From the NCBI GenBank assembly GCA_047967505.1, contig CM106541.1: a DNA stretch of 64,000 bases; one strand, given 5' to 3'. Positions 43,951 to 54,654 of this stretch are shown one piece after another (positions within the stretch are counted from its first letter, which is position 1; the number at the start of each line of letters is the position of its first letter). The position numbers and the translations under genes were made by a program. Below the pieces are notes generated by a model. It saw nothing but the letters and a program-made list of their open reading frames with translations. It ran no database searches and was not told the origin of the DNA. The DNA comes from Dipteris shenzhenensis. Lineage: Eukaryota; Polypodiophyta; Polypodiopsida; Gleicheniales.

Positions 43951-44460
43951 GGATAGGAATGCACACTGTCGCCGATCGCTTTTTGATGATTCTTAACAGT
44001 TTTGGAGTTTCTGTTCAAGGTTTTTTGTGATGGGGGGATGCTAAACTACCTAATCTACCTACTCAATGTAAAAACAAGAAAGAAAACAATGCTTGAGTGC
44101 AAAATGAGAGATTTCTTAAAGAGGTGGCTATCAACACTCAAAACCATTTCGATGTTCAGCATGATTCATCATTCTTGGTTGTTTCTTGTGAGTTTTGACA
44201 CCATACACTCCTTAGCAATCTAAGAAACTACCTTCCTATCATTTCAAAACACTAACAAACCTCAACAACAAGCTTCCTATACTAAAAAATGCTTTTCAAC
44301 ATAAAATGATAGTTTTCCTTGTCTTTTCCATCCAACTCACCCTTCCTTCCTCATTCCTCTCCTAAAACTCCACTAACAAAGCTCCAAGTTAAGCTTGAAG
44401 CCATGTGCAATGGATAGATTATGAAAGAAAGCAAATGCAATGCAAAAGCATACCTTGAAC

Positions 44461-44600
44461 TCCCTGACAGCGGTGCCAAAAATGTGTAATCTCGACAGTG
44501 ACTCATGTGTCATGGGGATTTTGAAGGAATGCCAATGGAGCCTCCACTCCAAGCTACTCCTTGTGAGAGCAAGGCACGAGCCATCCGCATGTGTCACTCA
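44461..44600 (-). repeat. LTR remnant and primer-binding site of the minus-strand Gypsy element
   Basis: The complement of 44461-44478 is TGGCACCGCTGTCAGGGA, a tRNA-Asp-type primer site. 44483-44600 is the terminal 118 bases of the LTR, closely matching 31735-31850 in reverse. Similarity to the family LTR stops abruptly at 44600. Confidence 0.8.
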
Positions 44601-46469
44601 GACTGTTTGTGGCATACTGTTGGTCCTTAATTTGTTTGTGCTTTGGTTTGAGGGCAAGACTTTTTTTTTTGTTCGTCGGCACAGTTGGTGATGTTGTCGA
44701 TTTGTGGCGGACAATTGCTTTGTGATCTCCATGATGTGAACTTTATTTTGACATTATTTTTCCACTTTTGGTTTTGAGTGTTGTAAGATAGAATCTAGCA
44801 TCTGAGCTTGTTGGCAGTGGAGCTGCATAGGCATGAATGAAATTTTTGAGAAGCACCAAACCACAGTTAAGAGGAATTTGTATGATGAGGAGATTGGAGT
44901 GGCGGATGTGTAGTTAGATGTGTCTACTTTTTGTGAGTAGCTAGTTTGGCCATTCTAGCTTAGTTCTTTGCGAATAGCTAGATTGAGTTTTGGAGATGGT
45001 TTGATCTTGAAGAATTTTTCGTTCTTGGTTCAATTTGTAGTTTGTTTTAGAACCTTGCAGTGCATTTTTGGATTGTACTGGCTCTTTGTGGGTGTACAAT
45101 CATTTGAGGTGATTCGCCTCTCTATGGGTAATCACTGTGTTTGGTATAGCTTTAGCTCTTAGTGGGTAAGTTGGATTTTGGTTGCACCTGCTTGGTTGTT
45201 TTCTCCAGCTAACAATATTTGTCATATTCTAATCCCACAAAGTTTCCTATTTTTTTATATTCAACTATGCCCCATTTGGCTTTTGGGGGGAATGTTGGTA
45301 GCAAGCCTCATTGGGGGGCATTTATGCTCCTAAGCTTTGGAGGGGTTGGAAAAACTCAAAGGGTGTGAGGCATTTTGATCCACCACCTTAATTAATCGAA
45401 ATTCAAGGAGGGTGCCATCCAAATAATCATGTGCCTTTTTTAGGAAAAGTAGCCAAATGCCTAATGCTTAATGCCATAGACCTTATATTAATCAAAGTTC
45501 AAGCCATCGGGGATCATCGTCTTCTTCTCCCTTTTCACTTGGAGGCTTGATGTGCCATGATCCATCCAAATAATCATGATCCATTTTAAATCACCGCCTT
45601 AATTAATCAAAATCCCGAGGAGGGTGCCATCCAAATAATCATGAGCAATTGTTACGCACAATAGCCAAATGCCAAATGCCATGAACCTTATATTAATTAA
45701 AGTTTGAGCCACTGAGGATCATATTCTTCTTCTCTCTTTTCACTTGGAGGCCCAATCATGATCCACTTAAAGCACTTCCCCAGATGCCACCTTGCCACCG
45801 ATAGCAATGGCAATTAATTATGACGTGGTTGTTAATCATGAAGCAGGCACCATCATCCTAGTTACTAACTAGTCATTAATTGGTAATTAACTGGTCATTA
45901 ATTGGTAATTAACAAAAGGTAATTAATTACAGTCTATTGAGCATGTAAGCTTGGTGGCTGGTAATTAATTGCACTCTACTGATCATGCAAGCTGGGTGGT
46001 GGTAACTGGTAGGTGAGTAGTTGCAGACCACTGCAGTGGTAAGCTTAGATGCCACCTCATAGCCATTGGCCGCAACCATCAACGGAAGGTGGTAGTAATT
46101 ACCATAAATGTTAATCACGAAGCCTAATAACCTCTAATGACTCATTACCATGCACTCTACTGAGATGAGCATGCAAGCCTGGTGGCTGGTACAGTGGTGG
46201 TAATTGGTAGGCAAGTAATTGCGGGCCATTTTGGTGGTTGGTAATTAATCACCACTGCAGTGGTTGGTAATTAATTGCCAGCCCGGTAGAATCTTAGCCG
46301 CCTAGTAATCTTAGACACCACCTTGGTGGAGTCTTAGTCTTGCCACCCGGTGGTAGAAGGTGGCAATAGTTACCAAGGACATAAATCATGAATCCTAATC
46401 ACCTCTAATCACTCATTACCATGCAAGGTAGTACTACCGCCTTGAATAAATCAAAATTCGGGCCAACCA
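44601..46469. other. Intergenic DNA with local duplications
   Basis: 44601-45370 is unassigned. 45381-45780 contains two copies of a block of about 211 bases starting CACCNCCTTAATTAATC (45381 and 45592). 45780-46440 is built from recurring GGTAATTAATTGC and GGTGGTNGGTAATTA motifs. No coding region recognised. Confidence 0.6.
45381..45770. repeat. 211-bp tandem duplication
   Basis: Copies from 45381 and 45592 share CACCNCCTTAATTAATC, AGGGTGCCATCCAAATAATC, ATAGCCAAATGCC-type and CTTTTCACTTGGAGGC segments in the same order, with moderate divergence. Confidence 0.8.
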
Positions 46470-46478
46470 TTGTGGTGG

Positions 46479-47533
46479 GGTTGTGATTTTTTGGTGAGCT
46501 TTTTGTCATGAGCTTTTTTTCAATTTTCGTGAATATTGCGAGCTTTTCATTCACCTGAGAGAGAGAGAGGGGGGGGGGGAGTTCATGGAGTCAGGTGGGT
46601 TGAAAGTTTGGGTTGTGGTTGCAGTTAAGAGGAGAGAGGGGGGGGAGGGGAGATAAAGGAAAGGGGGAGGGACGGGCGCATGGGTAAGGTGGCATGGAGA
46701 AGGGAGGGGACGGGAGTTGGAACATATATTCGTTATCATAGTGGAGAACGTAGAGGGGGAACTTATAAGGTATGCAAAGAGGAGTGCAAGGAGGAGAGAG
46801 AGGATGAGTAATGTGAAAGTTATGTTCATCTACTAAATGTAAAGGGGAAGGGAGAGCATGTGGGAAATTTGTTTATTTTCAAAGTATATAATTTGATAGA
46901 TTTGACCTCATATTTGGATTCCTCGTCGAATTCCGGTCATTTTGAGTATCAACATGACCATATTCCGATAAAAATTGGAAAAATTGTGTTTTTGTCATTT
47001 TGGCCTGTTTTGGGCCTATTTTGAGTCTAGCGCAGACTCAAAATAGGCCCAAAACAGGCCAAAATGACAAAAACACAATTTTTCTAGCGCAGACTCAAAA
47101 TAGGCCCAAAACAGGCCAAAATGACAAAAACACAATTTTTCCAATTTTTATCGGAATATGGTCATGTTGGTACTCAAAATGACCGGAATTCGACGAGGAA
47201 TCCAAATATGAGGTCAAAAGTTTCAAATTATACACTTTTAAAATGTACATATCTCCCATAGTTCCTCCCTTCTACTTTGAATATGGACATATCTTCCATA
47301 ATTTTTTGCCTCCTACTTCCACTCATATCCGCCCCCCCCTTGTGCATAGTATACACTCTTCCACCCCTCCCACATGCTATGAAAATGAACATATCCTATA
47401 TTCTCTCCCCCTCTTTCTAACCTCCCCATCTTTCTTATAACAAAAACATGTATGGATTTCTAAAAAAAGCTCGCAAAAACAAAGGAAATGGTAAAAAAGC
47501 TCACATTAAAAAGCTCGCCAAAAGATTTCCCCC
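46479..47533. mobile_element. Mutator-type non-autonomous element, nearly palindromic (1,055 bp)
   Basis: Flanked by the perfect 9-bp direct repeat TTGTGGTGG (46470-46478 and 47534-47542), the duplication size of Mutator-like elements. Ends are inverted repeats: GGTTGTGATTTTTTGGTGAG at left and GGGGGAAATCTTTTGGCGAG from the right, each continuing into repeated GAGCTTTTT units. The whole element folds on itself, with the central arms (about 46881-47028 and 47034-47238) the best matched. No open reading frame of note, so transposition would need a transposase in trans. Confidence 0.82.
46881..47238. repeat. Large inverted repeat (hairpin core of the Mutator-type element)
   Basis: The left arm 46881-47028 pairs with the right arm with few mismatches around a loop of five bases (GAGTCT-AGCGC-AGACTC). 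The right arm carries a local duplication of about 57 bases (AGACTCAAAATAGGCCCAAA at 47034 and again at 47091), so one extra copy would bulge out. Confidence 0.9.
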
Positions 47534-47557
47534 TTGTGGTGGCTCTCACCTTGATAG

Positions 47558-47810
47558 TTCCATTCCCTTCACTATTTTGTCTGATATCCATCTCAACCAT
47601 TTCTTTCTCCCTTGCAGCCAGGCTACAAACTTAAGCCTCCACTATTCCATTCCCTTCACTGTTTTGTCTTCTATTCCTCTCGACCGTTTCTTTCTCCCTT
47701 GCACTTGGACTACAAACTTAAGCCTCCACTATTCCATTGCCTTCACTATTTTGTCTACTATCCCTCTCAATCGTTTCTTTCTCCCTTGCACTCTTCCTGC
47801 AACTTGTATC
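47558..47810. repeat. 87-bp minisatellite, three copies
   Basis: Units beginning TTCCATTSCCTTCACTRTTT start at 47558, 47645 and 47732. The period of 87 keeps the reading frame (29 codons), which makes an accidental 128-codon frame on +. It begins within 20 bases of the right target duplication of the Mutator-type element. Confidence 0.88.
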
Positions 47811-48504
47811 TCCTCTCATAATGCATCCTCCTAGACACACTGAGCTCCAAAACATGTCTGCATAGTTTGAAAGCTCCTCACATAATCTTTCCTCCTCCCC
47901 ATACAAGAGCCTCACTAGCATAGACAAAAAAGAATATTTAGAGCAACGAGCAAATGTGGGTCCAAAAGGACCTACTAGAGGCCCAAGGGTTCTTTGAAGA
48001 TAAATCATATATTTGGATTCTGACAAGCTCAACATTGCAAGGCACCCCATCATATAAACAACAATTCTCAACATCAAAAAATAAGATATGCCATCCAACA
48101 AGGAAGGTATATTCCCATTGGGTATCCACAATAGTTCTCAAGGCCCATGGATATTACCTTGAAAACAGTTATATTTAGGTACCCAAGGTATTGTGTGCAA
48201 CAAGTAAAAATTTATCATCTTCAAGCAGCAGAGGGACAATGTGCTTAATAAATAGTAGAACAAACAACGGAGGTCAAAGCCTCTAAAATTGACATCATCA
48301 AAAAATGGGCGGTAACCATAAGATTCAAGCTTACCCATTATGAAAAATCAAAGCAAATATTAGTGACACGTAGAGGCAGAAGGTTGAACCATAAGAACCT
48401 ACTTGTAAGGACAAGGGAAAATCAACAATATAGGAGGATGACACACAAAGAACATCCTCTACCTCCTATCCTATAGTTACATAGAACTTGTCTCTAAAAG
48501 AGAG
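47811..48504. other. Unassigned DNA
   Basis: AT-rich; overlapping short frames on both strands, none with recognisable motifs. Confidence 0.4.
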
Positions 48505-49400
48505 ATAGTAACACAAGAACCTACTCGACCCTAGTCTATCAAAATTCTGTTCAATTCACTCCATCATCTTCAAGGAAAATGGTAGTTACACAAGAACCTA
48601 TCTTGAAAAAAGGGACAGTAACACAAGAACCTACCGTTATAAAGATAAAATCTACTTTGGGAGCAACACAAGAATATTCCTTAGTGAGAAGTTTGGCATC
48701 AAGCTTCATAGTAGATACACAAGAACCTATCACACCAACCATGCTAGACACAATGGAAGTCACACAAGAACCTTACAATGTGAATGATGAATTATCTCCA
48801 TTGACAAATTTCTCGAAAGCAACTTGGGATCAACAAAATATAAGATTTTTGAGACATTGCGGTCCCACCGACATTTACTACAAAGAACATATATCACTTT
48901 TCTATGATGATACAAGGAAAGTTGAACATGCAACAAGATGTAATTAACAAAGGTACAAGAAATTTGGGACCAGGAACAAACTACTATAAGCTCAAGGACA
49001 TTATGATGGCAAAAGTCAAATGCAAATCCTAAGCATCATCAACACAGCAGACCACCTTCTCTTGCTTGCTTCAAGGGAAAATTCACCCCTCTATAGCCAT
49101 AACAATGAGATTGGGGAGACCCTACAAGTTTGAGCTTACAACACTGAACAATAAAGAATGCCCCGGTAGTCTTTGTTACACAAGAGCCTACTAAAAATTG
49201 AGTGGTGCCATAAGAACCCACTCCACAGTCTACAATGGAAAAGGTGCTGGTAGTTAAAAGGCCTTGATGGATTTTAGAACAAGGAATTACAAAATGACTC
49301 CTTCCATGTGACATTTAGTCCACCTTCATAGTAATAGACCCACAAGGATCTATTCCTAAATGGAGTAGATCCACAAGAACCTACTATGATGGAAGATACT
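48505..49400 (+). repeat. Recurring ACACAAGAACCTA motif (TQEP repeats)
   Basis: ACACAAGAACCTA or close variants occur about ten times between 48511 and 49400. Five successive copies (48588, 48621, 48666, 48717, 48762) are in one frame of 122 codons (48579-48947), giving Thr-Gln-Glu-Pro spaced 11-17 residues apart. Later copies (about 49179, 49211, 49340, 49370) are in broken sequence. This looks like a decayed protein-coding repeat, perhaps from a retrotransposon, but no family is recognised. Confidence 0.55.
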
Positions 49401-50395
49401 AGAGACCTTAAAGAAATGTCACTATGGGAAGAAAACTACTCTACAATAACGTTTCCCATTGATGGCTTGACGACACCTCTTCTGAAAGATTACCAAACTA
49501 TGATGAAGGCATGAATAAGTAAAATAGTCAACTCATGCTCTTCATGGCTATCAACAAGGTATGCAAGCCTAATTACTTCATTAAGGTCTAGGGTCAGTGA
49601 AGGTCAGTCCTAAAGTTAGTAGTAACCTCTGAATGTTGCTCTGCCGGCTGGCCCTTGGTGGCAAGGCCTTGCCGATTGTCAAGCTCAAACCTTCACTTCG
49701 AGTAGTACTAGATCATATCAACCCCCGGTCTCCCAAGGCACTCATCCAAACAACAACTCATCCTACACCAAGAACTCTAAAGAATGAGTTGATTGCACGG
49801 TAAATTTGATGACACAAAAAATTATGGGTCTAAAAGAAATTTATTACGATGCTCAAAGATTTCATTTACTAACACCATCATTCATTACCTAATGTCAAAT
49901 CTCCCTCCTCTTTTTATTTTTTATTTTTATTTTTCTTTTCGCTACTTAACACTAGTACCCAATTAACCATTTGAGCCTCCCAATGTACTATCACTTTTAA
50001 CTTAAAGGAATTTCTTATAATCCAAGATGCTATAAACCACTTTAGCAATAGTCCTCCTTTTAGGAATTGTATGGTGCATTATTAGACTCCACCAATTTGA
50101 TGACTCATACAAATAGAGATGTAGATCATGCCACAACCTTATTAGGCTAAAAGAGAATTCAAGGCAAAAGTCTCAATGATGTGTAATCCATAAAATAGGC
50201 CCCTATGCCAAAAATCAAGAAAAAATGTCAAGCACAACTCTTGGACTTACAAACATGGCTTGTCAAAAGCATATTCTTATGAGAATCCCATATACCTCCC
50301 ACTCAAATCAAATATGGGACTTATAGAGGAGGATGATAATACATTGATACTTACTCTCCTAACACTAACACCACTAGGATCTTACATCAACCCCC
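49401..50395. other. Unassigned DNA left of the Copia insertion
   Basis: AT-rich, no motif recognised. The last bases before the Copia LTR are CATCAACCCCC; the matching flank resumes with CCCCCTACTAAC after 54309. Confidence 0.45.
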
Positions 50396-50747
50396 TGTTG
50401 AGATATCGAGCTCCACTCGTGATATGCCAGGGTGACCGTTGTGGATTTATGTCACCGACTTGTTAGCTGCAGATGCAGTTGGTACACCGCCCATGAATAA
50501 TAGCTGGATGACAGCTATCCTTATGTACTCTAGTTCGTGGCTCAGTTAGTATGCCAACTTAGTTAGCTGAGTTTGGTTTGAGACCCACATATAGGGTTCT
50601 TCTATTTCTTTGTACTAGAGTTCTTTTGGCTTTCACAACTAAGAAGAGGAAAACTGTTTTCAGCCTCCACCTTTGTGTGTATTCCCCCATTGTGTATGTG
50701 AGAAAGTCGCAAGTGAGACTCCTTCCTTCTCTCCCACTATCTTCACA
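50396..50747 (+). repeat. 5' LTR of the Copia element
   Basis: Starts TGTTGAGATATCG, ends CTATCTTCACA. Contains a TATA-like ACATATAGGG near 50588. Confidence 0.93.
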
Positions 50748-50766
50748 TGGTATCAGAGCCTGGTTC
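50748..50766 (+). other. Primer-binding site, initiator tRNA-Met
   Basis: TGGTATCAGAGCCTGGTTC directly abuts the LTR; the first 12 bases are the usual complement of initiator tRNA-Met. Confidence 0.9.
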
Positions 50767-51260
50767 GTGGTAAGGAGCTCAAGAAAGCAAACCAAGTTCG
50801 CGGTGTCCTGGTAAGAGGACCAGTGTTGCTTTCCTTTTTCGAGTTTGGGAGCAAATTTCTGTAGGTAGCACAGCCGGAAAGTGCAAGAGTGCATTGTCTC
50901 AGATTGAGACGCCCTTTGCGTTGTGGCGAGAGGGCAACATATGCCCTGTTTTTGATTCGAGGCCATTTCGGGGCCCGTTTTGTAGGTGAAAGTTCTCCGC
51001 AAGCACTGAGAAAAAGGCCCTGTTTTTGCTGTGCGGCCACTTCTCTGTAGGTCGGTGAAAAGTTGTCATAGAAATTGCATCGTATGCCTGTGCACAGAGA
51101 TATTGGGAGTTGTAGAATCATCCTTGATGCTTGTTGATGCAAATCGTCACTAGGAAGTGACTGTGTGGTCAAATACCACTTTTGTCAGTTTTGCAGATTT
51201 GCCCTTGTGAGGCAGAAGCTGTGTTTTTTGTAGTGACATAATATTTTGTAGTGTTTTGTA

Positions 51261-52322
51261 ATGGCGTCTGATTCTCTTTCACAGATTGTCATTGAAAAGC
51301 TTGACAAGAACAACTTCCATGCATGGAAGTTTAGAATGACGAATTTCCTTATGGGAAAAGGCTATTGGGAGTTCATTACAGGAAATGAAGAAGAACCAGT
51401 TCTTCCTAATGTTCCCAATCAACAGGAAATGCAAGCATTTAAAGGATGGCATGAGAGAGCCAAAAAAGTTATGTACTCTATCAATATTTTAGATTCTATG
51501 ATTGTGCATATTCAAGATGCAAGTACGCCAAAGGAGGCATGGGATACTTTGGCAAAAATGTACAGCAGAAATACGCAAGCCAGGAAAATGCAGCTCAAGC
51601 AAGAGTTGCACAATGTGCAGAGAGAAAGTATGAGCATCAATGACTACCACATGAAGGTGAAGAAAATTGTAGATGCACTTGTTTCTATTCGGTCGCCAGT
51701 GGAAGATGATGATTTAGTTTCTGTGACCTTGAATGGTCTAGGAAAGGATTATGCACAGTTCCGGACATCCATTGCCGTCCGTGAAAAATTTCCTGATTTT
51801 GAGGAGTTGTTTGCTCTTCTAATTTCTAAAGAGCAGAGAAATGGTGGTGCATCTTCTTCAGGAGGAACTTCAAAAGAAAGTGTCTTCTACTCAAATGCTG
51901 GAAGAGGTAGAGGCAGAGGTAGAGCAGGCTGATCTGGAGGTCGTGGTAGAAATCAGAATATGTAGCAAACTCAAGAAAACCAGTCCTATGGAGGAGGACG
52001 TGGTAACTCTAGAGGCAGGGGGAGCCAAAGAGGCCGTGGTGGATGGCAAAGAGGCCAAAATGCAAACAACAATGTTGAATGCTACTATTGTGGTAAAATG
52101 GGTTATATGGCTAAAGACTACTATAAAAAGTAGAATGACATCATGAATGGAAAATTGGAGCAAGGGAATTATGCATCTTCTAGTAGACAGGGTGATGACA
52201 GAAATGAGCATCTGTTTATGGTGCAGCGCATGACCAATTCTATGACAAGTGCAGAAGAAAGCAATGATGTGTGGTATGTTGACTCAGGTGCATCAAACCA
52301 CATGAGAGGTCATGCAGAATGA
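51261..52322 (+). pseudogene. Copia gag and start of protease, with stops
   Basis: ATG 51261 opens a 223-codon gag. It shows KLDKNNFHAWKFRMTNFLMG, STPKEAWDTLAKMYSRNTQA, MSINDYHMKVKKIVDAL and FPDFEELFALLISKEQR (UBN2/Retrotran_gag_2 type), then an Arg-Gly-rich tail. TGA at 51930 and TAG at 51963 interrupt the tail. The zinc knuckle beyond (CYYCGKMGYMAKDYYKK) has lost its His and last Cys, and a TAG follows. The protease active site VWYVDSGASNHM lies at about 52272-52305, before a TGA at 52320. Confidence 0.85.
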
Positions 52323-53275
52323 TGCAGGATGCAAGGAAAATGGAAAGACCAGGATTTGTGGAGACTAGTGATGATACTGCACATCCTATTGTGCAGATTG
52401 GTAAAATTCCTTTGTCTATGCAGGATGGGAAAAAGAAATACCTATCTAATGTATTTCATGTCTCGAATATCACCAAGAACCTAGTTTCTATTGGTCAAAT
52501 GGTTGAGCAGGGCTTGCAGGTCAGATTTAATCCTCATGGATGCTTTGTTGAGGATATGAAAAATAACGGTCGCTTGATAGCAAAAGGAAAGAAGAAGGGC
52601 AGGATGTTTACGTTGGATGCGGACATGCCTGAATTGAGTGCAGCAATGTTTGCACATGGGACCGGTGTAGTTACGGATATTGATATCTAGCATAAATGCA
52701 TTGGTCATGTTACTTAAATCAATGCAGGCCCAAAATATTGTTGCAGGATTGCCTAAATTCAAGGTTGTAGAAATGCATAAGGTATGTGAAGCCTGTCAAT
52801 TTGGAAAACAGGCAAGGAAACCATTTCCTAGACATGTTCAAGAGAGTAAGAAGCCATTGGAATTAATCCACTCTGATGTGTGGACTACTAAAGCTACATC
52901 TATTGGAGGCTGTCATTATTTTGTCACTTTTATTGATGACTACAGTAGAAAAGTTTCGGTGTATTTTATGAAAAAGAAAAGTGAAGTGTTTGGGCATTTC
53001 AAAGCTTATAAAGCTATGGTTGAAAAAGAAACAGGCCTGCAAATAAAATGCCTAAGGTCAGATGGAGGGGGAGAGTACCTCTCAAATGAGTTTGCAAGGT
53101 TCCTGCAGGAGCATGGCATAAAGCAGCAATATTCATGCAGTCATACCCCACAGCAAAATGGACTTGCAGAAGGGAAAAACAGGCATATTGGAGAGGTATC
53201 TTGGGCCATGCTAAATGAAAAAGACCTACCAGATTATTATTGGCTGAAGCAGTTGCTACAGTAGTTTACATAATG
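52323..53275 (+). pseudogene. Copia protease remainder, pre-integrase and integrase core
   Basis: After a frame change, KYLSNVFHVSNITKNLVSIG marks the protease C-terminal region. The pre-integrase zinc part (HKCIGHV, then VCEACQFGKQARKPF) spans another shift at about 52690. The core is well kept from 52680: LELIHSDVWTTK, YFVTFIDDYSRKVSVYFMKK, IKCLRSDGGGEYLSNEF and TPQQNGLAEGKNR. The Asp-Asp-Glu residues are present, although the usual AERKNR box reads AEGKNR. The frame stops at 53262. Confidence 0.85.
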
Positions 53276-53328
53276 AACAGGACTCCCACTGCAGCAATAC
53301 ATGGCATGACGCCAGAGGAACCAGGCCA

Positions 53329-53997
53329 GATTTGAGCTATGCTGTTGGATTGGTAAGTCAGTTTATGCACGCTCCAAGGAAACCGCATTTGGATGCGGCT
53401 AGACGCATACTCAGGTATATGAAGTCCACATTGCAGTATGGACTATTTTATGAGGCTGGGGTTCAGATACAATTGCATGGATACATTGATGCTGATTGGG
53501 CTGGTAGTATTTCTGATAGACGATCTACCAGTGGATATGTGTTCTCTTTTGGGAGTGCTGCAGTCACTTGGAGCAGCAAGAAACAGCCTACAGTTGCCTT
53601 GTCGAGCATAGAGGCTGAGTACAGGGGTGCAGCAATGGCTGCATGTGAGGTAGCTTGGTTGCATAAGCTAATTTATGATATGCATTAGTCTACAGATGGG
53701 CCAGTTGTCATTTATTGTGACAACATGAGCAGTATACACTTGGCAAATAACCCAGTCTATCATGCTAGAACAAAGCACATTGAGGTGCATTATCACTATG
53801 TGTGGGAGAAGGTTTTACTAGGTCTTATTGATCTAGTTTATGTCAGCACAGAGGATCAGGTAGCTGACATATTCACGAAGGCATTGGGTGCAAAGAAGCT
53901 ACACAAGTTCAGAGACCTGCTTGGTGTGCAGGAATTGGGATTGAGCTTGAGGGGGAGTGTTGAGATATCGAGCTCCACTCGTGATATGCCAGGGTGA
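53329..53997 (+). pseudogene. Copia RNase H with end of RT-RNase H linker
   Basis: Begins at RPDLSYAVGLVSQFM, the conserved piece after RT. Then come ARRILRYMKSTLQYGLFYEA, GYIDADWAGSISDRRSTSGY, TVALSSIEAEYRGAAMAACE and EVAWLHKLIYDMH. A single TAG (53686) precedes VVIYCDNMSSIHLANNPVYH and VSTEDQVADIFTKALGAKKL. Catalytic D, E and D positions (DADWA, EAEY, YCDN) are present. It is joined directly to the integrase by a deletion, so no RT is encoded. Confidence 0.88.
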
Positions 53998-54309
53998 CCG
54001 TTGTGCATTTATGTCACCGACTTGTTAGCTGCAGATGCGGTTGGTACACCGCCCATGAATAATAGCTGGATGACAACTATCCTTATGTACTCTAGTTCGT
54101 GGCTCAGTTAGTATGCCACCTTAGTTAGTTGAGTTTGGTTTGAGACCCACATATAGGGTTCTTCTATTTCTTTGTACTAGAGTTCTTTTGGCTTTCACAA
54201 CTAAGAAGAGGAAAACTGTTTTCCGCCTCCACCTTTGTGTGTATTCCCCAATTGTGTATGTGAGAAAGTCGCAAGTGAGACTCCTTCCTTCTCTCCCACT
54301 ATCTTCACA
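53958..54309 (+). repeat. 3' LTR of the Copia element
   Basis: Same length as the 5' copy, about seven substitutions and no indels; preceded by a purine tract and followed by CCCCC. Confidence 0.93.
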
Positions 54310-54654
54310 CCCCCTACTAACATCTTTTTCCTAATAACCTACACATTATATTTTTCTTTTTATTCTTCTTTCTCTACACAAGTACTCAGCTTTGATCCAT
54401 CCACCCAATGTCTAGCCATTGCAATTGCTCATGCCATACAGAATCTGATGTTGGAAGCCACACATTGCTAGACTAAATATCAATCCTACCAGCAACAATT
54501 CCACAACTAAGGATCCATTGACAACCTATGAATCAATGCAAGTAGGGAAGATTCACACAAGTGCACCAAAAGGAATGATCTGCATTGACAACACTCCAAC
54601 AACAATGAAAAGTTCATGATCCATGGGATTGGATCAAAAATAGGAAGGGGGGCA
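54310..54654 (+). other. Region before the third Gypsy-family LTR, ending in a purine tract
   Basis: Unassigned DNA. Its last bases (AAAAATAGGAAGGGGGGCA) look like a polypurine tract directly before an LTR start. It may therefore be the 3' internal end of a Gypsy element interrupted by the Copia insertion. Confidence 0.45.

Larger units (their letters stand above)
35165..44600 (-). mobile_element. Long degraded Athila/Tat-like Gypsy element, minus strand
   Basis: Read on the minus strand: LTR end (44600-44483), primer-binding site (44478-44461) and a repeat-rich leader. Then come gag with four CCHC knuckles (42951 to about 40890), aspartic protease (39735-39470), RT (38592-37843), RNase H (37846-37100), integrase (37095 to about 36080), and a second retropepsin-like domain (to about 35560). 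Many stops and several frameshifts; the element is dead. The 5' LTR is cut at 44600 and no 3' LTR was found, so its left edge is uncertain (34950-35300). Confidence 0.8.
50396..54309 (+). mobile_element. Ty1/Copia LTR retrotransposon lacking reverse transcriptase
   Basis: Complete ends: two 352-base LTRs (50396-50747 and 53958-54309), 5-bp duplication CCCCC on each side, and primer-binding site TGGTATCAGAGCC immediately after the left LTR. A purine tract TTGAGGGGGAG sits before the right LTR. The LTRs differ at about seven positions by eye (about 98% identical), so insertion is fairly recent compared with other elements here. Internal order is gag, protease, integrase, then RNase H. The RT and the integrase C-terminus are deleted at about 53322. 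Total 3.9 kb. Confidence 0.93.

Noticed and set aside
47448-47834. 128-codon frame as a small repeat protein gene
   Set aside because: It is produced by an 87-bp minisatellite and starts inside the Mutator-type element end; no start context or homology.
48505-49400. CRISPR-like array from the recurring ACACAAGAACCTA motif
   Set aside because: Repeat is short, spacing is irregular and partly codon-based, and the DNA is clearly plant nuclear.
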